Below are positions 16,864 to 25,690 of a stretch of DNA of 64,000 nucleotides, piece after piece. This DNA is from Streptomyces avermitilis MA-4680 = NBRC 14893 (GTDB taxonomy: Bacteria; Actinomycetota; Actinomycetes; Streptomycetales; Streptomycetaceae). Both the position numbers and the translations under genes were made by a program. A model generated the notes under the pieces. It saw only the letters and a list, made by a program, of their open reading frames with translations, was not told where the DNA came from and searched no databases. Numbering within the stretch: position 1 is the first letter of the stretch; every line of letters begins with the position of its first letter. The stretch is taken from contig NC_003155.5 in assembly GCF_000009765.2 (NCBI RefSeq), forward strand, positions 3,658,001 to 3,722,000, in the 5' to 3' direction.

Positions 16864-18427
16864 CGAGTTCGTTTTCGTCGTCGAAGGTCAGGTTCTCGGC
16901 GATGTCGTCTCGCCACTTCTGTTTGCGGGTGGCGAATTCCACGGCGTCTTCGTGGTCTTCGTAGTAGCCCTTCTGCACAGCCTGCTCGAGTGCCTGGAAG
17001 AGGCCTGAACGGCGCGCCATGGTGCGGTACTTCCGCTCAACGGCGAGGAGCTCGCGGACCATGTTGTAATGCAGGTCGTCGCCATCGCAGACCTGCTTGA
17101 GGACGTCCATCTCGTCGGACCCCATGACGAGTTGCTCGTCGAGCGGGCCACCCGGGAAGGACTCGCCGGTGGCCTCCTGGTAGATCCGCGGCAGGCTGTC
17201 TTCGACCTCGTGCTTGTCGAACACCCAGATCCGGCGGATCTCGTGCAGTTCCTCAAGCGTGATCAGCTCGATGTTCTGCACGTGCTCCGGAGCATGGGCA
17301 CGGATCCAAGTCTGGGCGTCCAGCAGGTCCTTCAACCACTCTTCGCGGAAGGACTGCAGATAAGGCCCGTGGATGGCGTCGTCCTTGAACAGCATGACCT
17401 TGCCGTTCATCCGACGGAAGTCGCGAGCCGGCTTGTCAGGCTTAGGATCGCCAACCTTGCGGCCAGCCGGAATTTCCTCGCCCTCTTTCCATTCATCAAA
17501 TGGGGCGTCGAGCTTATTACGTAGCTCCAACAGAGGGGTCATCCACTCCTTTTCCTCGTCGTTCTGGATCATGGCGGACATGGACTTGTCCTCATCGACG
17601 AGGGTGCAGGTCCAGCAGCCGAAACGGCTTGAGCCACAGGAAGGAGTAGTGGAGTCGACCACGAGCGGGCATTCGCCATCACTGGAAGCGCCCTGATACA
17701 TAGTGAGCAGGTCCTGATTGGTGTAGCCCCAGGGATTGGGCTTTTGCATCAGGAACTCCCACACGTCGTCGTTGGTCCAGTCCTCAACGGGGCTGTAGAC
17801 GAGGGAGTTGGGCAGGTTTGCGTTGGGTGAGAGGCGGTCGCGGACGCGGCGCTTCTCGTGCTTTTCCATGGCGCGGGCGCGGGCTTGGCTCTCCGTTTTA
17901 CGGATACCCAGGACCATAATCGCCTCGCCGTGAGCGGCGACCACACTGCGGATGAAGGCGTTCGACGGCTTAATCTTCAGACGTTCGGTGCACCAGCGGA
18001 ACTTCGGGCGCGGGGCGGGATAGCCCCGGCCAAGCAAGTTCACCCAAAAGGTGTCCTTGATCTCCGGAGTCAGGCGGTGCGGCTCGACCGGCAGACCCTG
18101 CGCCTGCGCCGCATCCTGCATGGTGCCCAGCGAGGCGGACACCCAGGCGGCAACGACCGGGTTCTCCACAAGCGTGTCGGTGCTAATGACATGCACAGCC
18201 TTGGTGCGTTGCTCGGCAGGCAGGCCCTTGAGAGCCATCCACACCAGCTGCAGGACAGCAGTGGAATCCTTACCCCCGCTGTAGCCGATGACCCAGGGCA
18301 CCTGGTCGGCGGTGTAGAGCTCCCGGATCTCCTCCGTCAGTTCGTTGACGACCTCCTCCAGGGAGCGTCCACCGAACGGCTTGCGACGTACGGGGGTAAG
18401 CCCGAGGTTGAGGGGGATGGTGGTCAT
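16850..18427 (-). CDS. dndC: DNA sulfur modification protein DndC (PAPS-reductase-like, Fe-S)
   Basis: A 525-residue protein with the ATP-pyrophosphatase PP-loop SGGKDST at residues 50-56. Conserved cysteines that fit an iron-sulfur cluster are at ~146 (FRWCTERLK), 253, 264, 271 and 274 (the run CGSSRFGCWTC). This is the sulfurtransfer/adenylation component: it probably activates the DNA backbone and receives sulfur mobilised by DndA, which also builds its 4Fe-4S cluster. ATG overlaps the dndB stop (ATGA), so translation is coupled. All expected motifs are intact. Confidence 0.96.
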   Translation of the reverse strand: MTTIPLNLGLTPVRRKPFGGRSLEEVVNELTEEIRELYTADQVPWVIGYSGGKDSTAVLQLVWMALKGLPAEQRTKAVHVISTDTLVENPVVAAWVSASLGTMQDAAQAQGLPVEPHRLTPEIKDTFWVNLLGRGYPAPRPKFRWCTERLKIKPSNAFIRSVVAAHGEAIMVLGIRKTESQARARAMEKHEKRRVRDRLSPNANLPNSLVYSPVEDWTNDDVWEFLMQKPNPWGYTNQDLLTMYQGASSDGECPLVVDSTTPSCGSSRFGCWTCTLVDEDKSMSAMIQNDEEKEWMTPLLELRNKLDAPFDEWKEGEEIPAGRKVGDPKPDKPARDFRRMNGKVMLFKDDAIHGPYLQSFREEWLKDLLDAQTWIRAHAPEHVQNIELITLEELHEIRRIWVFDKHEVEDSLPRIYQEATGESFPGGPLDEQLVMGSDEMDVLKQVCDGDDLHYNMVRELLAVERKYRTMARRSGLFQALEQAVQKGYYEDHEDAVEFATRKQKWRDDIAENLTFDDENELDAPA

Positions 18428-19563
18428 GCCTCGCCTCGCAGATATGCGTCTTCCACGCGCCGCTCTTCCGGGCTCAACTCCAGGCCCAGATGCTTACGCA
18501 GGTAATTAACGGTCAATGTCACGTTTTGATGGCTTTTGGAAACGCGGCCGCCGACGATGGCACGCCCCTCCCAGTCGATGTTGCCCCGGGTCCAGTCCAC
18601 ATCCGTCAGCGGAACCAACCGCCTCTTCCATGCAGCCTCCTTGACCGACTCCCGCAACAGCGCGTTTCCAACGCGGCCCAGCGCATGCAGGGCGATGCCG
18701 TGGCTGTGGATGAAGTCCCGACGCATCTCCTGGGCGGAAAGCTGCTTACCGCGGACCATCGCCCACTCCGGCAGCGCCGTGTCCACGGCTTCCCAGAACG
18801 ACTGCGTCAGCTTGATCGCCTCGTCCTGCTTGAGGTCGAGGCCTTGAAGGAGGGACTGGTTGCCGTAATACAGGGCGCTAAGAGTGAACAGCTTGCGCGA
18901 GCGAGCGGAGAGCGTGCTCTTCTCCATCTCAACAAAGCCCTTGAAGATGGCTGAGCGTTCCGTGAGGGCGCGCGTGATCTGAGCGTTGAGGTCCCGGTGG
19001 TCGTACAGGACCCCGATGGAGCGCGCCGGGCGGACGGCATGCCGGTTGAGGTCGGCGAACATCTGCTGGGAGCGAGAGAGGCCAGTGTCATGGAAGAAGA
19101 CGACAGCGATGGTCTCGTCCCCGAGGTCAGGCTTCTCCTTCAGCGCGAGCTCGATGGCGGCGCGGCGATGCTGTCCGTCGTTGATCAGGAAGCGGGCATC
19201 CATGGGGATGCGCAACTGCCCCGTGCGGTGCGCAGAACCCTCTGCGCCCTGACATTCGAAGGCCATATCCCCGTCCACGGACGCGGTCAGGGCACTGAAG
19301 ACGTAATCGTCGGGATTGTCCAGAATGTAGCGAGCGAGCGCCGGCAGGCGTCCCTTATTAAGCACCCGCTGGGCTCTCAGCTCAGCGGAAAGATCATCTT
19401 CGTCGAAGAGGAAGATCTTCGGGATGAGCCGCAGCGGGCACATCGACGCATAGAACTCCCGCCCCGCCTGCACTCCACGGATCGCAGGAAAGGTGTATTC
19501 AAAGCCCGTTGACGCTCGCGTGGCAGCCCGCCCCGCAGTCTTGCTCGCCGCTTCAGTCTGCAC
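18424..19563 (-). CDS. dndB: DndB, DGQHR-domain regulator of phosphorothioation
   Basis: A 379-residue protein with the diagnostic NDGQHRRAAIEL at residues ~128-139. It is the first gene of the dndBCDE operon and starts at GTG 19563 with only a weak ribosome site. In Streptomyces and Salmonella, DndB homologues repress dnd transcription and influence which sites become modified, and they are not strictly needed for modification. The promoter-proximal position and the repeated ACGTAC boxes immediately upstream fit autoregulation. It is distinct from the longer DGQHR protein at 4215, which shares only the core motif by eye. Confidence 0.93.
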   Translation of the reverse strand: MQTEAASKTAGRAATRASTGFEYTFPAIRGVQAGREFYASMCPLRLIPKIFLFDEDDLSAELRAQRVLNKGRLPALARYILDNPDDYVFSALTASVDGDMAFECQGAEGSAHRTGQLRIPMDARFLINDGQHRRAAIELALKEKPDLGDETIAVVFFHDTGLSRSQQMFADLNRHAVRPARSIGVLYDHRDLNAQITRALTERSAIFKGFVEMEKSTLSARSRKLFTLSALYYGNQSLLQGLDLKQDEAIKLTQSFWEAVDTALPEWAMVRGKQLSAQEMRRDFIHSHGIALHALGRVGNALLRESVKEAAWKRRLVPLTDVDWTRGNIDWEGRAIVGGRVSKSHQNVTLTVNYLRKHLGLELSPEERRVEDAYLRGEA

Positions 19564-19807
19564 CCGTGCACTCTAGCGTGTACGTACGTGTCCCGAGAAA
19601 CGTACGTCACTTCCATCTCAACGTACCCTGGTACGCGGGATGACGTACTACACAGGGGTGGCACAACCGAATCAGCCAGACACATCCAGGAGGAAACCCT
19701 CCAGGGGCGGCGCTAGCGGTCCCTGTGTCAACTTCGCGCACCGAGAGTCCACCGTGTACGTTAATCGCTTGACGTACGTCGTGTAGTGGAAGCGTGCAAA
19801 GAGGCGG
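19564..19807. promoter_or_regulatory. Divergent dndB/dndA promoter region with ACGTAC repeats
   Basis: The 244-bp gap between the divergent starts holds at least six copies of a GTACGT/ACGTAC core: 19579-19590 (TGTACGTACGTG), 19599-19608, an inverted pair at 19621-19635 (ACGTACCCTGGTACG), 19641-19650 (TGACGTACTA), 19755-19763 and 19769-19782 (TTGACGTACGTCGT). Four cluster on the dndB side and two on the dndA side, as expected of operators controlling both genes. A separated dyad ACACAGGG (19650) / CCCTGTGT (19721) brackets the middle. The binding protein is unknown; DndB is the first candidate. Confidence 0.6.
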
Positions 19808-20962
19808 GTGAGCGCCGTGGTGGCGTATCTGGATGTTGCGGCGACGACACGGGTGGATCCCCGGGTAGCCGAGGTCGTCCTGCACTGGATGACAGAGGAC
19901 TTCGGCAACGCCGGCAGCCGCACCCATGAATACGGCGCCCGCGCCAAGAAGGCTGTCCAGCAAGCCCGTTCCTATCTCGCGGACACCGTAGGCGCGAAGA
20001 CCGAGGAAGTGATCTTCACCAGCGGGGCGACGGAGTCCAACAACATCGCCCTGCTCGGCCTCGCTCCACATGGCGAGCGGACCGGCAAGAAGCACATCAT
20101 CACCTCCGCCATCGAACACAAGGCCGTCCTCGAGCCCCTGTTGCACCTCGCGGAAACCCGCGGCTTCACCGTGGACGTTCTTGAGCCGGGTGCGTCAGGC
20201 CGAATCACTGTCGAGCAGGTCATGGAGCACGTGCGCCCCGACACACTCGCGGTGTCTCTGATGCACGTCAACAACGAGACCGGAGTCATCCAGCCGGTCG
20301 CCGAGCTAGCCGAGCGCCTGCGGTCCACGCCGACCTACCTCCACGTGGACGCCGCCCAGGGATACGGCAAGATCGCCGGCGATCTGACCGCGCCAATCGA
20401 CCTGATCAGCATCAGCGGCCACAAGATCGGCGCACCGAAGGGGGTCGGAGCGCTCATCACACGACGTCGCGGCTGGGATAAGGCTCCACTGGAGCCGATC
20501 ATGTTCGGCGGTGGCCAGGAGAGGAAGCTGCGTCCCGGAACTCTGCCGGTCCCGCTGATCATGGGCCTCCACGAGGCCGCGCGGATCTTCCACGAGAGCC
20601 GGGATAACTGGGAGCGCGAGGCACGAGCGATGCGTGAGCAGATCTTGGAAGCGCTCGGCAAGACACGCTTCCGGGTCAACGGAGATCAGGCTCACACCGT
20701 GCCGCACATCCTCAATGTCTCCTTCGACCAGCTCAACGCTGAAGCCTTGATTGTCCGACTCAAGGATCAGGTCGCCATTGCAACAGGTTCGGCGTGCACC
20801 AGCGCCTCCTACACCCCTAGCCACGTGCTCCAGGCTATGGGCCTTCCCGATGACGTGGCTGCCAATGGGCTGCGGTTTTCCTGGTTCCCTCCGCAAGCGA
20901 GGGACTTCGACCCTCTTCCCATTGCCGAAACCATTGCCCGCATGCAGCCTCAGGAAGGCTGA
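19808..20962 (+). CDS. dndA: Cysteine desulfurase DndA
   Basis: A 384-residue class V aminotransferase-fold enzyme. The PLP lysine is K206 in SGHK, the cofactor-stacking histidine is in AIEHKA (H104), and the sulfur-carrying cysteine is C330 in ATGSACTSASYTPSHV. It releases sulfur from L-cysteine, passes it to the phosphorothioation machinery and assembles the Fe-S cluster of DndC. GTG 19808 has AGAGGCGG just upstream; a GTG three codons later is possible. It is transcribed divergently from dndBCDE, the arrangement known from S. lividans, and ends 6 bp before the stop of the convergent methyltransferase gene. Confidence 0.96.
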   Translation: MSAVVAYLDVAATTRVDPRVAEVVLHWMTEDFGNAGSRTHEYGARAKKAVQQARSYLADTVGAKTEEVIFTSGATESNNIALLGLAPHGERTGKKHIITSAIEHKAVLEPLLHLAETRGFTVDVLEPGASGRITVEQVMEHVRPDTLAVSLMHVNNETGVIQPVAELAERLRSTPTYLHVDAAQGYGKIAGDLTAPIDLISISGHKIGAPKGVGALITRRRGWDKAPLEPIMFGGGQERKLRPGTLPVPLIMGLHEAARIFHESRDNWEREARAMREQILEALGKTRFRVNGDQAHTVPHILNVSFDQLNAEALIVRLKDQVAIATGSACTSASYTPSHVLQAMGLPDDVAANGLRFSWFPPQARDFDPLPIAETIARMQPQEG

Positions 20963-20967
20963 TCAGC

Positions 20968-22413
20968 CTACGTCTCCGTGCGACGCACCAGGCGGTGCCC
21001 GCGCAGTTGCCGGCCGCATCTGACGAGCTCGGCTTCCCAGCCGTTCTCGGTCCCAATCAGGTGCGGCCGTTTATACAGCCCGGCCCGCATTTCAGACTCG
21101 GTCAACCGGCGGTATCGCGGCACGTCCGGATCATCCGGTGCCAGAAACTCATGCTTGCGGTGGAGCAGGGGGCGGTTGGCCGAGTTCTCATAGGAGAGAT
21201 GGGACGTCTGAAGCGTCTGCAGGTCCACCATGTAGGAGGACCAGATCCGTGGATGCGGGTCTTTGTCAAAGTCTGGGTAGTCCAGCCAAGACACTGCCCT
21301 CCCCTGATGCTTGAGCTTTGCCACCGTCCACTGTTCCGGGCGACCAGCAGCGATCGATGCGCAGTGCTCGTACAAACGCAACACCGTCGGGATTCGCCCC
21401 AGCGCGCGTCGATGCACATACAGAGCCGTCGGTGTTATCTTACCCGCAGCAGACGCATTCATGGCATTGCGTACATAGCCGTCGTCGCGGAGCTTGAACA
21501 ACAGCCGATCAGCGCGTTGACACGCCTCTTTGTAGGAACTGAAGAACGTACGCACGTCCTGCTGCAAGCCCACCGGCAGACTCGCGAACGGCCCCCGACC
21601 GTTGAACAGTTCCACCGCCAAATAGAGCAAGGTGTTCAGCGTCGATCGCTTAGCCCCCGCATCAGCCCGCTCAGCATCAGCACCGTCCCTCAGCAGGCGC
21701 TTGACCTCGCCTGGCCGCAGATGAGCCAACAGCTCTGCAACGGTCCGCGGCATCTCCTCAATACGGGGCGCACGTCCCCGACGTTCGAAGAAGTCCACCA
21801 CCGCACTCACCGCCGAGGCAGTGTCCTCGGAAGCAAGCCACGCGGCATCCGGGATCACACGCTGTGCCAGATAGCTCAGCCGGGCACCCTCGTCCCGGAA
21901 CGCGTAGATTACCCCGGGCGCAGCCGCCACCACTCGCGCGCCGGTCACTTGCTCCACGTACTCCCGCAGCTCACTCGTGGCATACAGATGCTGGAACGTC
22001 TGCCGGCTCGTCAGCAGCCCGTCACCGAACCCCTCACCGTGAACTTTCGACTTCTCCCATGTCAGGCGCGCTGAGACAACCAGCAGCGTCGAGGTCAGCT
22101 CCCACGCCTGCTTCAAGGTCTGCCGACGCTCCGCCGGATCCTCGATCACGTTCAACACGTAGGTCAGCAGCACCACATCGGTGGCGACTAGTTGCGTATC
22201 GGTGCGGTAGTACGGATCCCAACCCACCACCTGGCAGTCCAGTTGCTGCAAAGCTCTGACGTCGTCGCCACGGCCACAGCCGTAGTCGAGGATCGTCCGC
22301 TCAGCCACCAACTGGCGATCCGCCAAAGCCTGACGCGCGGGCACCGACAAGGCCATCCGCCCGATCGCTGTCCGGCGACGCTCACTACCCCAGATTTGCT
22401 GCATCTCAGACAC
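20968..22413 (-). CDS. Dnd-associated putative methyltransferase
   Basis: A 481-residue protein starting VSEMQQIWGSERRRTAIGR and carrying a SAM-binding motif I, ILDYGCGRGDD, near residues 41-51, followed by GWDPYY at the motif II position. The short N-terminus before the Rossmann fold and the long C-terminal extension match the family annotated as DNA phosphorothioation-associated putative methyltransferase (recalled, not searched). A target base has not been established for the family. GTG 22413 or ATG 22404 may be the start; the gene lies 6 bp after the preceding stop, so the pair is an operon. It converges on dndA with a 5-bp gap. Confidence 0.85.
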   Translation of the reverse strand: MSEMQQIWGSERRRTAIGRMALSVPARQALADRQLVAERTILDYGCGRGDDVRALQQLDCQVVGWDPYYRTDTQLVATDVVLLTYVLNVIEDPAERRQTLKQAWELTSTLLVVSARLTWEKSKVHGEGFGDGLLTSRQTFQHLYATSELREYVEQVTGARVVAAAPGVIYAFRDEGARLSYLAQRVIPDAAWLASEDTASAVSAVVDFFERRGRAPRIEEMPRTVAELLAHLRPGEVKRLLRDGADAERADAGAKRSTLNTLLYLAVELFNGRGPFASLPVGLQQDVRTFFSSYKEACQRADRLLFKLRDDGYVRNAMNASAAGKITPTALYVHRRALGRIPTVLRLYEHCASIAAGRPEQWTVAKLKHQGRAVSWLDYPDFDKDPHPRIWSSYMVDLQTLQTSHLSYENSANRPLLHRKHEFLAPDDPDVPRYRRLTESEMRAGLYKRPHLIGTENGWEAELVRCGRQLRGHRLVRRTET

Positions 22414-22419
22414 CTGCGT

Positions 22420-23166
22420 CTAGGTAACGACACCATTCAGCAGGGTAGAAGACGCCCGCCGGGTACACCCACGCAACGGCGAACGTGCCCCCAGTCTCAG
22501 CAGAGCACCATCAGGCGTCGCTTCGCTGGCAGTGTGCTCCCAGATAATGATGTCTGCCGCTCGAAGAAGGCTGAGCGGTCTGTCGTCAGGCGTACGGACG
22601 GGGGCGATGAGGTCTTGGACCCATTGCTTCTGACGGCGCAGATCTGCTTGCAGGAGCGGCCATAAGCGACGAGGGGTGTCCTTATAAGCGCCGGAAATTG
22701 GCTTTTCTCCCAGGTAGAACTGGTAAATATTCCTGTCGAAAATCGGCACAAGATTAGGTCGCTTACGGTGGAGGATTTTTGTGACGGCAACGGCCTTGAG
22801 ATCGGGCAACCCTGTACCGCCGGCTTCACCTGTAGCAACCAATGCTCGATCGACCAGAGACCAGGGTCCCGTCGACGGATCCAGCGTCACGTCCAAGAAA
22901 TCCGCTGTCGCACACGCCTGATTCGCAAGCACCGCCTCCATGGCGTGTAGAACTTCAGCCCCCGGGCCGTCGGGGCGGAACAACGGAACCACCTGCCTGT
23001 AGCCGATACGAACGCTCAGCAGAGACGGCGCCAAGCAGTCCAACGGGCTCAGTCGTTCCGGATCGCCCTGCCAGTCATACGTACGGAAGGCTCGGGGACC
23101 TCGAGGATCTGCGTAGGTCCGCAGGTGCTTCTCCGCGCAACCACGCAGTGTTCCGATGGTGCTCAC
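22420..23166 (-). CDS. DUF6308-like protein paired with the Dnd methyltransferase
   Basis: A 248-residue soluble protein from GTG 23166, with GGAGG five nt upstream. The central part contains KAVAVTKILHRKRPNLVPIFD followed by a short YQFYLGEK segment, which resembles proteins annotated as DUF6308 and recalls the HhH-GPD/8-oxoguanine glycosylase-like helical folds (LHRKRP..PIFD). No catalytic residues can be assigned. It is the promoter-proximal gene of a two-gene unit with the methyltransferase and is the last gene inside the island, 160 bp from the right repeat. A role with the methyltransferase is inferred from coupling only. Confidence 0.65.
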   Translation of the reverse strand: MSTIGTLRGCAEKHLRTYADPRGPRAFRTYDWQGDPERLSPLDCLAPSLLSVRIGYRQVVPLFRPDGPGAEVLHAMEAVLANQACATADFLDVTLDPSTGPWSLVDRALVATGEAGGTGLPDLKAVAVTKILHRKRPNLVPIFDRNIYQFYLGEKPISGAYKDTPRRLWPLLQADLRRQKQWVQDLIAPVRTPDDRPLSLLRAADIIIWEHTASEATPDGALLRLGARSPLRGCTRRASSTLLNGVVT

Positions 23167-23328
23167 GTAATCCTCCCCGCGGCCTCACCGATTCGCACCG
23201 CAACGCAGCCGCTCTGAACAGAGCAATATTCGTGCGCATGCTACGAGCTGTGGACCATACGTGGACCCGTACTCGCCTAACAGCCTTCCGTAGGGCTGCG
23301 ACCTGCGATGACGCCTGGCAGTCAAGCC

Positions 23329-23435
23329 CCCTCCGCAGCCGTGTACGCAGGTTCGAATCCTGCCGGGGGCACCTTGAATTAGGTGCCCAAGGACCCGTCA
23401 CCAGCGGAAACGCTGAGGCCGGGGTCTTCGCGTAT
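23329..23435. repeat. Right 107-bp direct repeat with tRNA 3' half (attL/attR-like)
   Basis: Identical to 1758-1864 over 107 nt. One further mismatch and six matched bases follow (TGCAGG). It again contains only the 3' part of a tRNA gene (T-arm, acceptor strand, ACC). Upstream sequence differs from the left copy apart from a shared GGCAGT a few bases before it. It closes the 21.6 kb Dnd island. Confidence 0.85.
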
Positions 23436-23691
23436 ATGCAGGCGTATGCGTCGCCGAGCGGCCCTATGACGGCCCCTGTGGACTATTTGTGGACAGGGCC
23501 TAGGGGCGTCCGCCCAGGTCAGCAGACGAGAGGCACCGAGCGCGGCTCTGATACCGGGTAATACCGCACAATGGCGCGCTGCAAATGCAGCCCCCGCAAC
23601 TCCTCCCGGACGCCGGCAGCGAAGCATGGCAACCAGGTCGCGGCGCCCAGCAACGGTGTCACACAGATAGATCGTCCAGTATCCTCCCGGC

Positions 23692-24378
23692 GTGCCATAT
23701 GAGATTAGCCATGCGGAGAGATGGGCGCTCTATACCCTTTGGGGCGAAAGGTGCGTTTGGTGCAACCTTCCTGTTTTCTGGTCTGAATACGAAGTAGAGC
23801 ACCCCATCCCTAAACACCTGGCTTCACGCGCAAACGAAGCGAAGCGACGCGAGGCACTCGAAAGGCACGGCCTCCCAGCGACTTACGATCTCTACTCGAT
23901 CGAAAACCTCGCTCCAAGTTGCCGTCCCTGCAACTCAGGGAAAGGCCGAAGGGTGCCTACACTGGCCCCAGCCATCACAGAGTTGCTACGCAAGGCGCAG
24001 GAGTTGGCCCCGAAGGTGCGCAAAAAGGCCGCCGCATTCGCCAAGAAGCGCGACACGGAAAAAGCGCTTGCGATGATTATGGCATCAGATGACATCGAGC
24101 AGCTAAAAGCCGCCGCCGATTTCATTCAAGGGAAACTCAAGGAGGCTTCCGAGTCCCTGCTGACACGGATGCACCCGGCACTATCCGGCCTGTACGATCC
24201 CGAGCGCTGGGATCTGGTTACCCCACTCTCCGCGGAGGTAGCTTTTGTGGCGGACGGGAAGACGGGAGGGGTGACGGGTAAACACATCAGTTGGCAATGC
24301 CCCTTCTGCTCATCTTACGGTCCGTGGAACGGGAACAGATGCCTAACCTGCGGACACATGGACGAAGCAGACTGGTGA
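23692..24378 (+). CDS. HNH nuclease-type protein with C-terminal zinc ribbon
   Basis: A 228-residue protein just outside the right island repeat. The N-terminus holds an HNH core: CVWCNLP, then EVEHPIPKHLA (the conserved EH/DH), and ENLAPSCRPCNSGKG. A Lys/Ala-rich helical linker (~95-150) follows, and the C-terminus has a zinc ribbon of two CxxC pairs (CPFCSS and CLTCGH). GTG 23692 is the only good start, though its ribosome site is weak. Codon use is less GC-rich than the chromosomal genes, so it was probably acquired. It could be a homing/restriction type nuclease left by one of the stacked elements or a partner of the Dnd system. The first is favoured by its position outside the repeat. 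Confidence 0.8.
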   Translation: MPYEISHAERWALYTLWGERCVWCNLPVFWSEYEVEHPIPKHLASRANEAKRREALERHGLPATYDLYSIENLAPSCRPCNSGKGRRVPTLAPAITELLRKAQELAPKVRKKAAAFAKKRDTEKALAMIMASDDIEQLKAAADFIQGKLKEASESLLTRMHPALSGLYDPERWDLVTPLSAEVAFVADGKTGGVTGKHISWQCPFCSSYGPWNGNRCLTCGHMDEADW

Positions 24379-24442
24379 AGCCGCAGCATGAGGCAGCGAA
24401 CCCTGAACTCATCAGGGGTTCGCTGCCTCATGCTGCGGCTTC
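24377..24442. terminator. 27-bp perfect hairpin between HNH gene and integrase fragment
   Basis: The segment starting GAAGCCGCAGCATGAGGCAG (24377-24403) is exactly complementary to 24416-24442 across a 12-nt loop, a 27-bp perfect stem. It overlaps the last bases of the HNH stop codon and the stop of the integrase fragment on the other strand. It acts best as a bidirectional terminator, but it is unusually long and perfect. Confidence 0.75.
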
Positions 24443-24443
24443 A

Positions 24444-24542
24444 GTCGTATTGACGCAATAGCTCCTCAATCTTACGGTTGGCGATTTCCTGTCGTCCGTC
24501 GATGCACTCGGCGTACCGGCTGAGGAGGACCTCGACGCTGTT
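24444..24542 (-). pseudogene. 3' fragment of a tyrosine recombinase gene
   Basis: The frame ending at 24441-24443 encodes 33 residues (NSVEVLLSRYAECIDGRQ and then EIANRKIEELLRQYD) nearly the same as the end of the integrase at 25691. The conserved catalytic Tyr context (VEVLLxRYA) is included. Upstream similarity stops abruptly at ~24542. The DNA differs at many third positions from the 25691 copy, so it derives from a different but related element rather than a recent duplication. Confidence 0.7.
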
Positions 24543-25277
24543 GCGGAGATCACAGCCATGCCGCACAGGTGGACTCCTGAGCCGGGCGCTTTCGTCCGTG
24601 GTGAGGTCCTCTGGCACGCCCACAACCACTAGGTCAGGAGACGAGTAGCTGGAAGTCCACAGGTGATCACTGCTGGGCCGTCGGTAGGCCGTCCGCGGCC
24701 GCTCAGTGGCGACCGGTGACGCCTACTAACGACAGTCGTAGGACCGGTAGCCGCAGGTCACCCAAGTGGATCTACGACACTGGTACGGCCATGCCAAAGC
24801 CCGGAGAACTTAGCTGAGGTCGGTTGAGCCCGCGCATCGGGATCCGCCCCGGGTGAGTGTCCAACTGCGTGACAACGGCCGAGAGCGCGGACGTTTGCGG
24901 ACCGCCAGCGCAGGTGAAGGACACTCCCTCGCTCGCCCAAGTTGCTTCGGGACGAAGAAGTCGCCGCGCTAAAGCTTCGTCACCGCGCTTCTGCCGTCGC
25001 TCCTTGCTCTGATCGACGGCGTCAGCAGCGTGGCTGAGACCGGTGGGGGTGCGGCGAGGCACACACGCGCCTGGTCGGTCGGCGCACCCACCATCGTGGC
25101 TGACTTTCGTCGGCTGAGGTTCAGGCGGGCGCAAAAGAGTTCGTCTCCGCCTCGGTGTGCGATGTGTCTGCACCAGGTCGGCACAGCTCGACGGGGAGGG
25201 GAGACCGGGTTGGTCCAGGGAGGCGTCACCGCGACACGGAACCGTCTACTCCCCCAAGCCCGGGGAATGCGGTGCTC
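24543..25277. other. Gene-poor remnant DNA
   Basis: About 730 bp with scattered frames but no ribosome site or protein-like stretch. It lies between two integrase 3' ends and is probably debris of successive element insertions. Confidence 0.4.
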
Positions 25278-25652
25278 ATGACACTGGCGCGCTCACTGCC
25301 CGACAATGCCACCGAGTGGTGGATCTTCCTGGGAACGTTCGTCCTCTACGTGCTCGGACGCTGGTTCTTCGCCTGGCAGCGAGCCAGGCGCGAGGGCGAC
25401 AGCCACCCCATGCGTACCGCGTTCGCCGAAGAAGACGATCCTGCCGCAAGCCACGCGGCCATGGTCGGCGGCTTCCGCTCCTACCGGCAGTTCTTCGGCT
25501 TCGTCGGAAGCGCCGTCGCAGTGGTTCTCGTCGCTGCCCTGACCGAAGGCTGGCTGCGCCACGCCCTGCTATGGATCATTGTTCCGCTTCTGGTCATAGC
25601 GCTCTCGTACCTCGACTTCCGCCAGGCCCTGAAAGCGCGCTCAGAAGCCTGA
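25278..25652 (+). CDS. Small three-TM membrane protein
   Basis: A 124-residue protein from ATG 25278. Three hydrophobic segments are visible (WWIFLGTFVLYVLGRWFFAW; FFGFVGSAVAVVLVAAL; LLWIIVPLLVIALSYL) with a charged, Arg/Asp/Glu-rich loop between the first two. No motif identifies a function. It ends 40 bp before the stop of the convergent integrase pseudogene. The weak ribosome site leaves the start uncertain. It may be element cargo. Confidence 0.6.
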   Translation: MTLARSLPDNATEWWIFLGTFVLYVLGRWFFAWQRARREGDSHPMRTAFAEEDDPAASHAAMVGGFRSYRQFFGFVGSAVAVVLVAALTEGWLRHALLWIIVPLLVIALSYLDFRQALKARSEA

Positions 25653-25690
25653 CAGGGACGCGGGCAAGCGACAAGGCACACCGCCCGGCC

